Part shown: positions 1 to 11,318 of the stretch, in pieces
Layout of the letters: every line of letters begins with the position of its first letter
Numbering within the stretch: position 1 is the stretch's first letter
Assembly: GCA_001584585.1 (NCBI GenBank)
Contig: LSYV01000003.1
Span: 3,579,957-3,643,956 of the forward strand
Origin: Gonium pectorale
Taxonomy: Eukaryota; Chlorophyta; Chlorophyceae; Chlamydomonadales; Volvocaceae
Direction: 5' to 3'
Length of the DNA: 64,000 nt
Translations under genes and position numbers: made by a program
Notes under the pieces: model-generated
The model's database searches: none
What the model was told of the DNA's origin: nothing
Seen by the model: the letters and a program-made list of their open reading frames with translations, nothing else

Positions 1-707
1 AAAAATGGGTCCAGATGGCCCGTTCGCCCGAGACACTAGCGGCAAGGCAGGTCCTGAGAGACGCCAAGCTAGTCAGCTCGCCACCGGCACTCTCATACGC
101 GGCAGGCAAACGCAGAGCCCAACCCAGACGCGTCGCATGCGCGCCTGGCAGGGCTGTAGTACGAACATAAGCGGCAGGGCTGTAGTACGCACATAAGCGG
201 TGTTGAAAAGGAAAACGCATACGACGAGCGTAAGCGCGAAAGTGATGGCGTCGGTGTAGGACCCAGCTCCCGAGGCAGTCGAAGGGGCGATGTCTCTGCA
301 TGTTAGTTCGGCGGCGACCACCACCGTAGCCCCCGATGCGGCCCAGAATTCTCTCTGGGGTGACCCTATGCAATGCCGTGACGGGATGCGCTTAGTCTAC
401 TCTACGTGCGTCGCATGCGGGCTGGTGCATGTCTCCCGGCTCCCCGCCCACCCAGCACATAAGCGGTGTGTGTGTGTGCCTTCGGCAAGCATACGGTGTG
501 GCCACGGTGCCAAACGTGGCGGTCTGTAGGCGGCGGTCTGTAGGGTCACACCCGCACTGCCTGCAGGGGCACAGGCACGACAAGAAAGCAAATAGGGCAA
601 CAGGGCAAGCAGTGCCAAGCAACTCGAGTGTGCGAGCGCATGGAGCGGTTTGACGTTGCGAGCGAGCAACTTCACAATTGTGACACCCGCCCTTGACGTC
701 CTCGCAG
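1..707. other. Left-edge stretch without a firm gene
   Basis: I see no convincing complete exon here. It should contain the promoter and first exon(s) of the orphan gene that starts being readable at 708. One candidate first exon is an ATG at 290 running to about 325, where a weak GT donor would give the phase 0 needed by the exon at 708. A 26-bp direct repeat occupies 147-172 and 173-198, and a dispersed short repeat follows at about 199-245. Confidence 0.5.
147..198. repeat. Two tandem copies of a 26-bp unit
   Basis: The unit at 147-172 is repeated at 173-198 with one base different (acgaac versus acgcac). The end of the unit, acataagcggtgt, occurs again near 457. Nothing indicates a function. 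Confidence 0.75.
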
Positions 708-2680
708 GCCAGCTCGTTCCTGCTGGATGCTGTACGACAGAGCACGCAGCGTACGGCACCTTACGGTGTCACGCTGGGTATGGGCGACTGGTCGGCGCCC
801 TTCGCGGAGTCAGCTCCCGCCGTGGGGCCGTCCGGAGGGGATGTCCGCGCTGGCGGCCTGGTACCGGGCTCGGGGCGCAGCGCGGGAGTCACTGAGTCCA
901 TGTGAGTTTGAACGACTGTAGCAGGCCTCCCACGGCTCCGCCAGAAAGCCAGTTGCCGCGCCTTGCGACATGTCATCCGCTTGTAAACAAAGCGCGGTGC
1001 ACGCTCGTTGTTATAACAAGGGCAGTGTGAAAGCGCCTGTCTCTCTCGAGCCTCCCGCAACGTTCACCACCCCGCCGCATGCACTCTTCCCCAGCGCGCT
1101 ACACCCGGGCGTGGTGTCCGCCGCTGAGTCCCACGCGGCCGAGCTGCAGCGTGTGGTGCTGCAGTCCCTGCCCGAGGAGGCCCGCAGCCGCGTGACGGTG
1201 GCGGCCACCGCACACACGCAGGTGCGCGGGGGGAGGGCCAGCATAGTGGCAGATCCAGATCTGTGGCACAGGCACCTACTGCACGGCGTCTGCGGCACGA
1301 GCGGTCTTGGGCATGCGGCAACAAACATGGCCCGGCGTAACATTCCTATCATGTGCGTAAAGGCACGCCTCTTCTGCCTCCGGGCGACCAATTCGCTCCT
1401 GCCCTTCCCGGCAGGTCGAGAGCCTGCTGTACAGCCAGCCCACTCTCACGCCACTGCCAGGCGGTCGCTGGCTGCTCCACGTCCACGTCTACATGCACTT
1501 CAGGTGGGGCGGTCGGCGGTGCCGTCGCGACGGTGCGGGGCTCCTGCGGAGAGAAAGGGCATATGTCAAGTAGTGCATACTTGTCACGGCTTCAAGTGCG
1601 ACAAAGTGACCCGTCATTTGTGGCAGTAGGACGCCGGCGCATGGGGACCTGCCGCCCGCATGCGCAGTCGCCTCACCTTCGAACGTCCACCCCTGCATGG
1701 GCATTGGCATGCTTGCCCCTCGCGGCGCAGGTCATTGGAGTCGGACCGAGGGTACATCTGCCCCCAGGCGCCAGAGTACTGGCTCAAGCTCAAAAGCGCA
1801 GACCTGGTGGCAGCGGTGAGCTCGCAGTAGCTGTCCTGGTTGCCGCTCCCCAGCCGTGGCTATGGCAGTGCCCCGGGAACTGCGGATGACAGGAGATGCT
1901 ACCGTATAGATGGCTACAGCGACAGAAACAACCGAGTTTCGTCTCCTTTTACCTTGGTCCGGCGCGCGACACTCAGTTAAGTGCTACACTCCGCCGTGAC
2001 TCAGGTCCTGGGGCTGCCCGAGCCTTCCCGCTACGCCACCCCTCCGCCTTCCGCCCTCAACCGCCTGGCGCTGGAGCGGGCGCTGGCGGCCGCCCCGCCC
2101 GACGTGGCGGAGAGGTATCTCGCGCGCGGCCGGCAGCTGGCCTTCGAGGGCGATGTGTAAGTGCCTGGCGCGTGGCGCGGAACATCTGTGTTGTGTGGGC
2201 CGGGCCCCGAGCTGCAGCCGCCGTCATTTCCTGACGACCTAGCAACAACACCCTGTTTGTTACGCCTCTCGTATGTGTCTCTTCATGGGACTCTGCAGGC
2301 AGTACTTCATACAATCTATGTCACCAGGCCGCACATTTTCATCCTCCCCACCAACCAGGGACGCCATGGCCCCGGGACCTGACGGGCAGCGCCCCAGCTC
2401 ACCGGAGGCGATGGTCCGTGACAGCCGCATCACCTACACATCTTCGGTCCTTCCAGCCCCGGGATCCCCAGCGTCTTCGGGGCAAGTCCTCAGCGACCCC
2501 GGCTCCGTACGAGTCAGCAGCCCGTTCGTGCTCATACCATTGCAGCGGGCGGACCTCGGGGGCCTGACGCCGGCTCAGGTGCGGTTCGCGGGACCGTACT
2601 ACACGAAGGTCCTGTCCCCAGCAGCGGCCCTCGAGTGGGTGTGGGTCGACTGCCTGAGGAGCATCGAGACGCCCTGGTGA
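708..2680 (+). CDS. Orphan protein of unknown function (5' end unresolved)
   Basis: I do not recognise this protein. Six exons join in one frame: 708-901, 1095-1221, 1415-1503, 1731-1815, 2005-2156 and 2299-2680, about 342 residues from 708 to the TGA. All introns are GT-AG, the 2157 donor (gtaagt) is perfect, and the phases agree at every junction. The protein is soluble-looking. The second to fifth exons hold a conserved-looking core with a His/Val/Tyr-rich strand (HVHVYMHF), then YICPQAPEYWLKLKSADLV and an Ala-rich helix. The last exon has a Ser/Pro-rich linker and ends in a compact segment with FAGPYYTKVL and WVWVDCLRSIE. The start is missing; ATG 290 is one candidate. No signal peptide or membrane helix is visible in the readable part. 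A TGTAA motif at 3246-3250 could be its polyadenylation signal. Confidence 0.7.
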
Positions 2681-3279
2681 TTCTTGCAACGGGCCTAGAA
2701 GACTATGGCAGCGGCGGCGGGCGCAGCAGGAGCGGGAGTGCAAGGCGCTAATGGGTACGGCGGCAGAGGAGGATGGGACCACTTGCGGGAGTCAAGTTTT
2801 AAACCGTACCTGAAACGTTTGTACATAAACGCCTGCGTCTCGGTTAGACTGGCCTGTGTACCGGGCAAGGAATTTCATGGAAGGGTTTGGCGCACGCATG
2901 CCTGTGCACGGGTGGGCTCCTTGGGCTGCGGACAGCATGGTGTTACGGCAGTGCCATCCGAGGACAGGACCTCGCCTGGCATGGGTTCAGTGATTTCATA
3001 CAGTCCTATGAGGCCAAGCTGGTCGGTAATGCCTTGAGCGCTGGCCGGCAGCCGTTTTGGGCGGTGCCCTTGCTCCTTCCGGCTTGGCAATGTGTGCACG
3101 GCACTCATGCTGTCCTGTGACAGCTTACTTCCACAAAGTGTGGAACTACGTTGCCAATGTCGGAGTGGTTGGCGCAGAGGCCTGGTTGGCGCTTTGCACG
3201 GTCGGCTGGCGACAGCTGCTTGCCAATCTATAGGATTGGCATGCATGTAATCTATGTGACGTCTCGGTAACTTCTGCAT

Positions 3280-3393
3280 GTACGGGCCGTCTGTGGCGGT
3301 ATAGCCGTGGCAACATGAGAGAGCCCTCGTGCTCAGCGGAGGCTGATCCACACTCAGGTGATAACCGGCTATACCGCCACAGACGGCCCGTAC
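3280..3393. repeat. Perfect 28-nt inverted repeat with 58-nt loop
   Basis: Bases 3280-3307 are the exact reverse complement of 3366-3393, so a transcript of either strand would fold into an uninterrupted 28-bp stem around a 58-nt loop. It lies between two + strand genes. It could be a small-RNA precursor, a remnant of a foldback element, or a library or assembly fold-back artefact; the sequence alone does not decide. Confidence 0.9.
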
Positions 3394-3695
3394 GGTTTCA
3401 CCGCTGGCCCGCCGGGAGAGCCGGGAGTGCGCACGCAGATTCGGCTGAGCTGCTGTGGGCCGTTCCTTCGCATCCCATGCGTAGATCTCAGCTGATCGAC
3501 CATAATATTGGGGCTAGAGGCAAAACGGCATGCACCGTGCTTGCGGGGGACAGTAATGTGTAGCGGACGTCCCATGTAGATTACCCCTGCGCCAGCTCGC
3601 CACGGGTCAGTGTGGGGCACGGGATCAGGGTAGGGCGTCATGGGCCCCATGGGCATCCCGCCCTTGCCGTGCCTACATGAACCCAAAGGAAGCAA

Positions 3696-3742
3696 GAGCG
3701 GAGCGCACCCGCAAGAGCGCACCCGCAAGAGCGCACCCCAAT
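3696..3742. repeat. Short tandem array, 14-bp unit
   Basis: The unit gagcgcacccgcaa repeats about three times with slight variation. It is intergenic and no function is apparent. Confidence 0.7.
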
Positions 3743-4004
3743 TAACGTTATAAAACCTTCTGTATCATAGGCATTTGAGGCGCAGCAAGAGTTGTTGCAT
3801 GAGCAGAGCGGATTCCCGCGTGAGGGAAGCTTCTCGAGTGGCACTGCCAATAGATTGCAGACCTCCAGCGCCATCAGGTATATTCTTAGCATTATTCATT
3901 AGCTAGCCCCCAAGCCCTGACTCTTCCGTCTTTGCGGGCGTCGCCGCTCTGCACCTTGAGAGCCTCGGAGCAAAACATAGATTGGCTGCGTGCCTCTGGC
4001 GCAG

Positions 4005-7000
4005 GTGACAGCGGTGGGGCGGAGGGCCCCTCGCGGCCCTCACACGCGCACCCCTCGCGCGGCTCCCCTTGGTGGTTCCTCCAGGATCGGGGGCCTGCGC
4101 AACCCCAGGCACCTTCCGCGGATCCGGCAGCGCAGGGAATGCCCCCCGCCCGGGCGCCTGCGGCCCAGGCGCCTCCGAGGCCGCCTGCCGCAGCAGCTCA
4201 AGCGCCGCACAGCGCTGACGGGGAGCCGGGCGATCGGAACGGCAACGCCAGCACCAGCGGGACCCTCACGGTGCGTTCCTTCCTGGACGCATGTACGGAT
4301 CTCTCTCCGGTTGGGCCTGGGAGCCGGCCAGTGGCTACCCATCGGTGGAACCACAGCATGCGCCTGTTGGTGGCGATGCGAGCAGGCGCCCCATCCGCCC
4401 CAGTTGCGGCACTGGAGTCACCCCGTCCATTCCCCTGACCCCGCCCCTGGTTCCGTATGCCCCTCTAGCCGCGCCCTGTGCCGCCGCATCTCATCTGCCC
4501 ACCAGCCCGCCCCTCGCCTCCGCGCCGCAGGTGCAGCAGCGCCCGGCTGTGGCCCCAATGGTGCTGTCGGCGGTCGGCCGTGTGGTGGGCACCGCATGGT
4601 CCGTTCTCAAGGTTGGGTGCGCTGGATATACAGCTGCAAACTCAGACCACCGAAAGCTCCTGTCTAGGCGGGGGGGACGGGCTGTCGGGAGTGAGTGCCG
4701 TCACTGCTCCCGCTGCAGCCGTACTGCGATCAGCTGCTCCTGACGCCCGTGGCCCCAACACGCCGCCCACACGCCCGCCCCGAACCGCAGCTATGCAACC
4801 GCTACATCCTGGTCCCGGCCGTCTCCTGGGGGCTGCAGACGCTCAAGGCGGTGAGCGAGCGGGGCTCGGGAGGGACAGGGGGGAGGGCAGCCCCCGCGGC
4901 TGCGGCGCATACGCCCGGGCGGGGGCCATGCGGGGCAGTCGCATCGTGGGCAACGGCAGACCGTTAATGCACCACTGACCCCGCGGGGATGTTGGCGGCG
5001 CGGCAGGTATAGCCGCTCCGAAAGCTGCTCTTAAGCGCTCCCCTGGAGACATGCCGCCAACCCCACCCACCCACCCACCCCAGTACCTGGAGCAGCAACT
5101 AGCCATCCAGCGGGCCATGGCCAGGACCTGCCACGTGCCCAAGTACGGCGACGCGGAGGTACGACAGGCCACCGACGACCTGGGCTTCACGCGGCGAGCA
5201 GTGGGCACGCCGTATGGCATCGTGTCGTACCGCACCAGCCTGCGGGGCGCTGAGGTGGCCGTGCGGCAGGCGCCGCTCAACAGCCTGGAGGGTGAGCGGC
5301 TGGACAGCGCCCGAACACGGAATGCATGCGCGGCGTCCGCAGAATGGTTTCTGCACCGTGCATCACTCGTGTTTTGAGAAGCGAATTATGGCGTGCATGC
5401 CAACGCTTGCTCGGCCAGGAGGTGATAATGTCCACATTGTTTGCTAGCCTCTTGCAGGCCAGGCCGTACAAATGTCAACTAAACGTAGCTGACGCAGCCT
5501 TTTTCCGCACGCGCAGATGTGGACGTGTTTTGGGCCGAGGAGGCTGCCGGCCGGGCCTTTCTGGCCGGCGGCCGCCACCCGCACGTGGTGCCGTACCTGG
5601 GCTGCTGCCCCTCCCTGGCGTGCCACGTGTATGAGCACGTGCAGTACACCTGCAGCCTGCGGGAGTCGCTGCTAGCGTCTAGCCCCCATGCCGGCAGCCT
5701 GGCCAGCTGGGAGGCCCGCCTGGCGTTGTGCCAGCAGCTGGTGGCCGCGGTGGTGTACTTGGCCCGTTGCGACGTGGGCGCCAGGTGCGGGCGCGGGGCG
5801 GGCCGGCCGGGGCACTTTTGAAGAAGGGTCGCTGCCTTGGAGGCTGCGAAAGCGACCGGCGCCCTCCGCCTTGCAGAGTGGTAGCCGGTGTACCGTATAC
5901 AAGGGATTGGATCAAAATGCAACTTTGCCGACGCACCCCCCGATGTGTCTTTCTGCTGCACCGCTCCCCTTGCAGCGGCCTCTCCGCTGCCAACGTAATC
6001 GTGCGAATTGACCCGGCGTCGGGACACGCGGGCGGCGCGCCGCAGTGCTGGCTGGCGCCCGCCTGCGGCTTCCGGGCGCCGCTCAAACCGTCGCCCTCAA
6101 CAGCGGCAGCAGCGGCGGCAACAGCGGCGGCAGAGCCGGGGCAGCGGGGCCAGGGGCAGCCAGCGGCATGGCCCCTCGCGTCGGGGAGCCCACAGGCGGG
6201 ATGCGGCCCGGCGCAGCAGCCGGAGGCGCAGGGGGAGGGCATCGGCCGGGTGGCCGCACTGGCGCGAAGCTTGGGCCGGGTGCTGATGCAGGTGCGTCGA
6301 AAGGTGGTATCGTGCGTCTTCTCTCGCAATGCGCGAGTGTCGAGGGGAGTTGAAGGGAAAGGGGAATGAACAACGACGAGCTAGGCGCCAGCAGCGTATG
6401 TTCCGTCCAGCGGCCAAGCCCGTCCTTGCCTCGTTTTCGCCGGAGTGTTGAGGGGAGGGTATAGAGAGGATCCTGTGTTGGTGGGCCGGTGCTGGCGATG
6501 GTGCGAGGGAAGCTGCACCCAGGCTTCATTGTGTCGCGCCGCTGGGTCTGAACCCCTTGGACCTTTTGTCTCCGACCGCCCGTCTCCTGAACAGGTGCTT
6601 GCGGGTGCAGACTCGCCAGCACCCTCCGCCAGCGCCGTGATACAGGCGTTGTCTAACGCCACGCCCACGCGCCTGCTGGCCGCCTCCGTCACGCCGCCGC
6701 TAACAGACGGCCAGACGTGGCCGCTCCTGGCCGCTGTGTACCCCCTGATGGAATGGGGCCGCACCCTCAAAACGGGCGCACCAGGTACTAACATCGGCGG
6801 CGGCGGCGGTGCATGCGACGGGCGCACGCCGGCGGGCGCCGCCGCTGCTTTCCGCAGCAACGGCGGCGGCAGTGGCGCCGCCTCCGCCGCCGCGCGAGAC
6901 GTGGTGGAAAGCGTGGGCGGCGGCGGCGAGGACGCGATGGCGCTGCAGGCGTTTCTGCTGCGGGAGCTGTCTCCGGCGCTGGCGGAGCTCCAGGTCGAGG

Positions 7001-7584
7001 TGCAGAGCGCACCGGGGGCGCAGCGGACGGTGCAGCGGGCGGCGGGCGCTCCGGCTGCCGCGGCGGCGCCGCTAGCGGCCCCTGGCTCAGTGTCAGTCGC
7101 AAGTACGGGCGCCCACGCACATGATCCTTTCGCGGAGGCTAGCGCTCCGCCCCTGCCGATGTACCCACACGGGCCCAGCGCGCCTGCCCTGCACACCGGG
7201 GAGACCGCTCCCGCTCCCACGCACGTGGCCGGGGCGGCCAGAGGGGCAGCGGCACCCCCGCCACGGTGCTACCCATCAGGCACCGACGTCGGGCGGGCCG
7301 CCGCCGCGGCCGCCGTGCAGGCGTCGCCGCCGCAGCCTCCGCCAGAGTTTGTGTGTCCCATCACGCAGGAGCTCATGGAGGACCCTGTGGTGGCGGCTGA
7401 CGGCCACTCGTACGAGCGGGATGCCATTTCGCAGTGGCTGGCGGGGGCGGCGCGCAGCCGCGGCGGGCGAGCCACCTCGCCGATGACGGGCGCGGGCCTG
7501 CCGCACACCAGCCTCACCCCCAACTACACGCTGCGGTCGCTCATACGTGACTGGCGCGAGCGCCACCACCTGAAGGCCCCCTAG
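4005..7584 (+). CDS. Kinase-like (probable pseudokinase) protein with C-terminal U-box
   Basis: Exons 4005-4270, 4531-4611, 4719-4850, 5084-5291, 5517-5784, 5976-6291 and 6595-7584 join in frame. The start lies upstream or at the in-frame ATG near 4138. The N-terminus is Pro/Ala-rich. Exons four to six encode a kinase-like fold: a glycine-loop-like VGTPYG, then VAVRQ where VAxK would place the ATP-binding Lys, a helix with AEEAAGRAFL, and GLSAANVIV at the catalytic loop, keeping Asn but lacking HRD Asp and the following Lys. CGF stands where DFG is expected. After a Gly/Ala linker, residues encoded at about 7344-7560 form a U-box starting FVCPITQELMEDPVVAADG. The kinase then U-box order is known from plant PUB-type E3 ligases. 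I infer a ubiquitin ligase whose kinase part acts as a scaffold. It sits alone between orphan genes. Confidence 0.85.
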
Positions 7585-9305
7585 CATTTGCCATGATGAC
7601 GAGGGTTGGCGGTTGGTGGCGTCATGTGCGCTGTTGTGTGCAGGTTTAGGCAAGCGACTTGGGCGGTGTCTTGTATACGGCAGGTTGCTATCGACCTTGG
7701 TTGTTTAGCGCGAGGAAGGCGGTTGCTCCCACGGTTACGCGTCTGGGTTAGCGTGCGCGCTTGGCGGGGCGATTTCGTGGACATTGCAGGGGTGTTGATC
7801 AGTACACTGCAGAACGCCGGGTTCAAGGAGCTGCATGTACGCCGCCATGTTCTCTCTGCGAACCATGTTCTATTCAATACGCTCTCGTGTTCGTTGCGCT
7901 GCCTGGGACGGCATCATGCTTGCCACCAAGGCCACAATGCTGAGTTAAACAAAAGACGTGTAACCAATGATGGATGGGCCTTCCTTCCAGCAGCATTTGA
8001 TTGTGTGAGCATCACTCGAGACTTAACAGGATTTGCCCGTTGAGAGCCACTAATTGGCCTTGATTTGCAGGCCATGGCAGTATGACGGCGCGCCACCGCC
8101 GCCCACGCATCGGCTTTCCAAACGCAGCCAATCACCGGCGCCACCACGCGGAAATGCCGCGCCGCTTGAATCTCCGCCAAAGCCGCCTTTCCGCCGGCGT
8201 GTCCACTGCCCTGAGCGTACGACAATCACTATGCAGATCGGGTCTCACGGGCCGCCATGCTGTGTAGGGTGTATGGCCGGCCCAGTGAGTACCCATCAAA
8301 GAATGCAGAGCAGGTCTTCTCGCCACCGTGCCCGCCGTCCTCGACACCATGCGCCGGTGCGGCCGGCCGCCCATGCGCCGACCACACCTGACTAGGGAGC
8401 TATAACTAGCACAGTCAGGTAAGGCCCTACTTGGAGCCCACCTACGCTACCACCAATGCGCAATTGCCAATCAGCAGCCACCCTATGCGCGCAGCCAATC
8501 AGCGCCGGGTCGGCATTGGATGGGGCCGACTGGGGCCGCAACCGCACCCTGAAGCCTGCCGACTTCCCCCGTGTGAAAGTGGGGGCCCTGCTGCCGGGGC
8601 CCACTAACGCACCCGCCGCCGCGCCGCGCCGCCAGCAGCGGCGACAACCGCCCCCGATAGGCTGGCTATGTGCACCAACACATATACGTGCAGTTCCCGC
8701 TCCGCAACAGCAGCGTTTGCGCCTCCGCGCGCAGCGCCCGCGCCTCGACTTGCTGGCTCTATGCACCGCAGCAATCCCTGACCTGCTCCATCGCAGCAGC
8801 CGACAGCGTTCTGCCCGCCCGCCTGCCGCACTGCCCCTGCTCAGCCGTGCCCCGCGTATCATCCTGCGCTAGCGGCTGCACGCGCGGCACTGCCTGCGCC
8901 AGCGCATCACCTCGTTGGCATCTGTGGGATTTGGGTGAGAGGGGAAGGTAGGCCGGGTCAAGCGTGTGTAGACGTTCCGTAGCGTCCGCGCGTTGGACTG
9001 CTTGGAGATCTCGCTGCTAAGGGCTGGACAGTACCGTGAGGAGTGCGATCATGTGGGTCAACAGCTCCGACGAAGAGTACGCATCTGCAGAGATGAGCTT
9101 CTGTCCACGAACCCATGTAACGTGGCAAGGCACCATCAGGCAACCCTACTGGTGCAAGCCGAACAGTTCCTAAATCTTGCAGCCGAACGTGATGGAGCCG
9201 AAGAACCAAGCGAAGACCGGCCTGTCAGTGCATGCAATCCTGCCCCAGCCACACTTTCGTTGTGTGAGTGCACAGCGCCGTCGAGCGCATGCAGCCCGCC
9301 GTCCC
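7585..9305. other. Convergent intergenic region
   Basis: This holds the 3' UTRs of the U-box gene (+) and the Lys-rich gene (-). I found no exon chain with supporting splice sites. The TGTAA at 7959-7963 is a plausible polyadenylation signal 375 bases after the U-box stop codon. Confidence 0.55.
7959..7963 (+). terminator. Candidate polyadenylation signal TGTAA
   Basis: TGTAA is the usual polyadenylation signal in Chlamydomonas-type algae. This copy lies 375 bases 3' of the U-box gene stop. It is short, so it could be chance. Confidence 0.4.
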
Positions 9306-11318
9306 CTAGCAGGTGACACATGCGGCTTCCGCAAGGCACCCGCGCACCTGTTGGTACGCCTTTGGGTCCTTCTGCTTCTTGGCCTTTGCCTGCCGGAGCT
9401 TGGCCTCCGCCAGCGCGGCCGCCGACATGGCCGCCTTCTTCTTGGCGTCGCCGGCCGCGGCCTTCTTCTTAGCGGCCAGCTTGGCCTTGACCTGCGGCAG
9501 CCAGAGGAGAGGAGCCCGTAAGCGGCGAGCCTTTGGTCCGGGAGCTTTGGATCAGGAACAATGATCAGGATAAGAGACCGCTGAACCCCATCTGACGTCC
9601 CCACGGCGCCCCGCCAGATCACATGAAACCACGTCGCTCCTCCGGCCGTATGCAAAGTAGTGGAGAGGCGAAAATACAGCTGCCGCAAAGCAATTACTGC
9701 CGCTTGTCGGAAGGGCCTGGGCGAGGCGATGGCCCCGGAATTCAGGCCCAACACGCACCAGCTCCAAGCAGAGAGAGATTGCTACGTAAGCGGCGACAAA
9801 GCGACACCGGCACGGACCCCAAATACTAGATGATATCAAAGTTGGTGACCATGTACTGCTGTTCACTGATAGTCTGCGCTACTATTAGTCTGCGCTACAT
9901 CGCTGCCACAGTTAGGCGCCGGCCATGCCCCAGTGGTTGCTCGCCAATGCCCAAGGCGCCCCAGTCATGACGGTGACGCGGTAGGAACCCACCGCCGCGG
10001 GGTCGATTGGGCCCGCGGACTCCTCGGGCTCCTCCGATGGCTCCTCGCTGGGCTCCTCAGCCGCCGGCTTGGAGGCCTGCGCCTGCGCAGCGGGGGCGCC
10101 CTCCGCACCCTCGCCCCCCTTCTTCTTGTCCTTCCGCTTGCGCTTGGCCTCGCCGTTCGCGCCGGCCTCCTGGTTCTCCTTCCCTACATTGATGCCCAGC
10201 TCAGCGAACACAGCGTCCAGGTCCTGCAGCTCCTTCTTCTTCATTTCCTGTTGGATTAGGATCAAGAGGCAAGACTCGAGCGCTTACCGCCTGGCGCCTG
10301 AAAGATGTGGAGATGAGCGGGGGCGGGCATATGTGGTGTTGGGGCTGCCGAAGAGCTACGGCGAGGGCCATGGGCTTCGTGACGGGCTCGCACAACCTCG
10401 TCACCCTCTTCACGACGTTGCGTGCCACAGCCCCGAAGCTCGCCGGTCCAACAGTCAGCATCATCTCTACCAAAAAAAAAGTTGTCGTGCACAACCGGGT
10501 GCCGACTTGTTGTATCCGAGCACGTGCAGGCTGCGCGTGGCCGGCAGTGGGCAGCCAGCCACGTGCCCGGCCCTCTTGAGGTCGGCCCGCTTCCCGACAG
10601 AAACCTTTCCGGTCCCGCAAGCACCTTTTTAGAGAGCTGCTTCTCCTCTTGGGAGGGCTTGGCCGGGGCTGCAGCCGCAGCGCGCACAGCCTCGGGCGCG
10701 GTATCCGGCTCCTTGCTCTCCTCCTCTGCAACACACGCCCGGGAACAGCGTGTTGCCGGCGGCTAGCTTTTTGGGTCACACGCTTTGCTTTACACATACC
10801 TTCGTGCTCGCCATCGTCGCCCGTCCCGAGCTCCACTCCAAGCTCCGCCTCAAGGTCGAGCTCCTCATCCTGCGCGACGGCAGTGGATCTTCAAGCCTCT
10901 ATTGATGCAATTGCGAGCTGCAATTAGCATACCTCCTCGCCCTCGCCCTCGTCGTGGCTCTCCTCGTCGTGCACCCCATTGGCCACGGGGGCAGCAGGCG
11001 CGCTGCCGCGTGGGGCCTGGAAGGCCGTCATTTCGTAAGCATCCGGATCTATCAACAATTGCTTGGTTTGAATGAGCTCACTTGCGTCCAGCCGGCGTCT
11101 ACCGGCACAGTGAAGTCGTCGTCCTCATCGTCCGCCCAGCTTGCGAGGCCAACTGGCTGTGAGAAAAGCTGCTTCTCAAGCTCCGCAGTGTCCACAACCT
11201 TCTTTGCCTCAGCAGACTTCTTCTTCTTGTCGTCCTTGGACTTGCTGCTCTTGCTGGACTTCTTGACTTTCTTGCTGGTGTCAAGGGCGCTAAAGATGTT
11301 GCTCGTTGCTAGACTCAT
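9306..11318 (-). CDS. Lys/Glu-rich conserved hypothetical protein
   Basis: Read on the minus strand from ATG 11318, the exons are 11318-11082, 11016-10933, 10869-10800, 10725-10625, 10247-9993 and 9491-9306, giving about 310 residues; phases agree throughout. The protein begins MSLATSNIFSALD, then a Lys/Ser-rich basic block, a short motif GLASWADDEDDDFTVP, acidic linkers, a QLSKKEMKKKELQDLDAVF helix with a hydrophobic ending (AELGI), and a Lys/Ala-rich coiled tail ending near DPKAYQQ. This architecture resembles a small plant-conserved family of basic, probably nuclear or RNA-associated proteins, but I cannot name it. The end is uncertain: a possible donor after 9348 would replace the last 13 residues, and reading through the 9993 donor would instead stop at 9912. 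Function unknown. Confidence 0.7.
9873..9899. repeat. 13-bp direct duplication
   Basis: The bases tagtctgcgctac occur twice in a row, separated by three bases, inside the last intron of the Lys-rich gene. No function is suggested. Confidence 0.6.

Larger units (their letters stand above)
2681..4004. other. Intergenic region with a hairpin-forming inverted repeat
   Basis: No supported exon is seen. It holds the 3' UTR of the orphan gene, a perfect 28-nt inverted repeat (3280-3393), a short tandem array around 3700-3740, and presumably the promoter and 5' exons of the U-box gene. Confidence 0.5.

Noticed and set aside
290..325. First exon of the left orphan gene (ATG 290)
   Set aside because: Only phase supports it; the donor is weak and other starts are possible, so it is mentioned but not included.
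9912..9992. Alternative end of the Lys-rich gene by reading through to the stop at 9912
   Set aside because: A donor at 9992 joins in phase to an exon at 9491 whose Lys/Ala-rich content continues the protein naturally; the read-through tail looks random.
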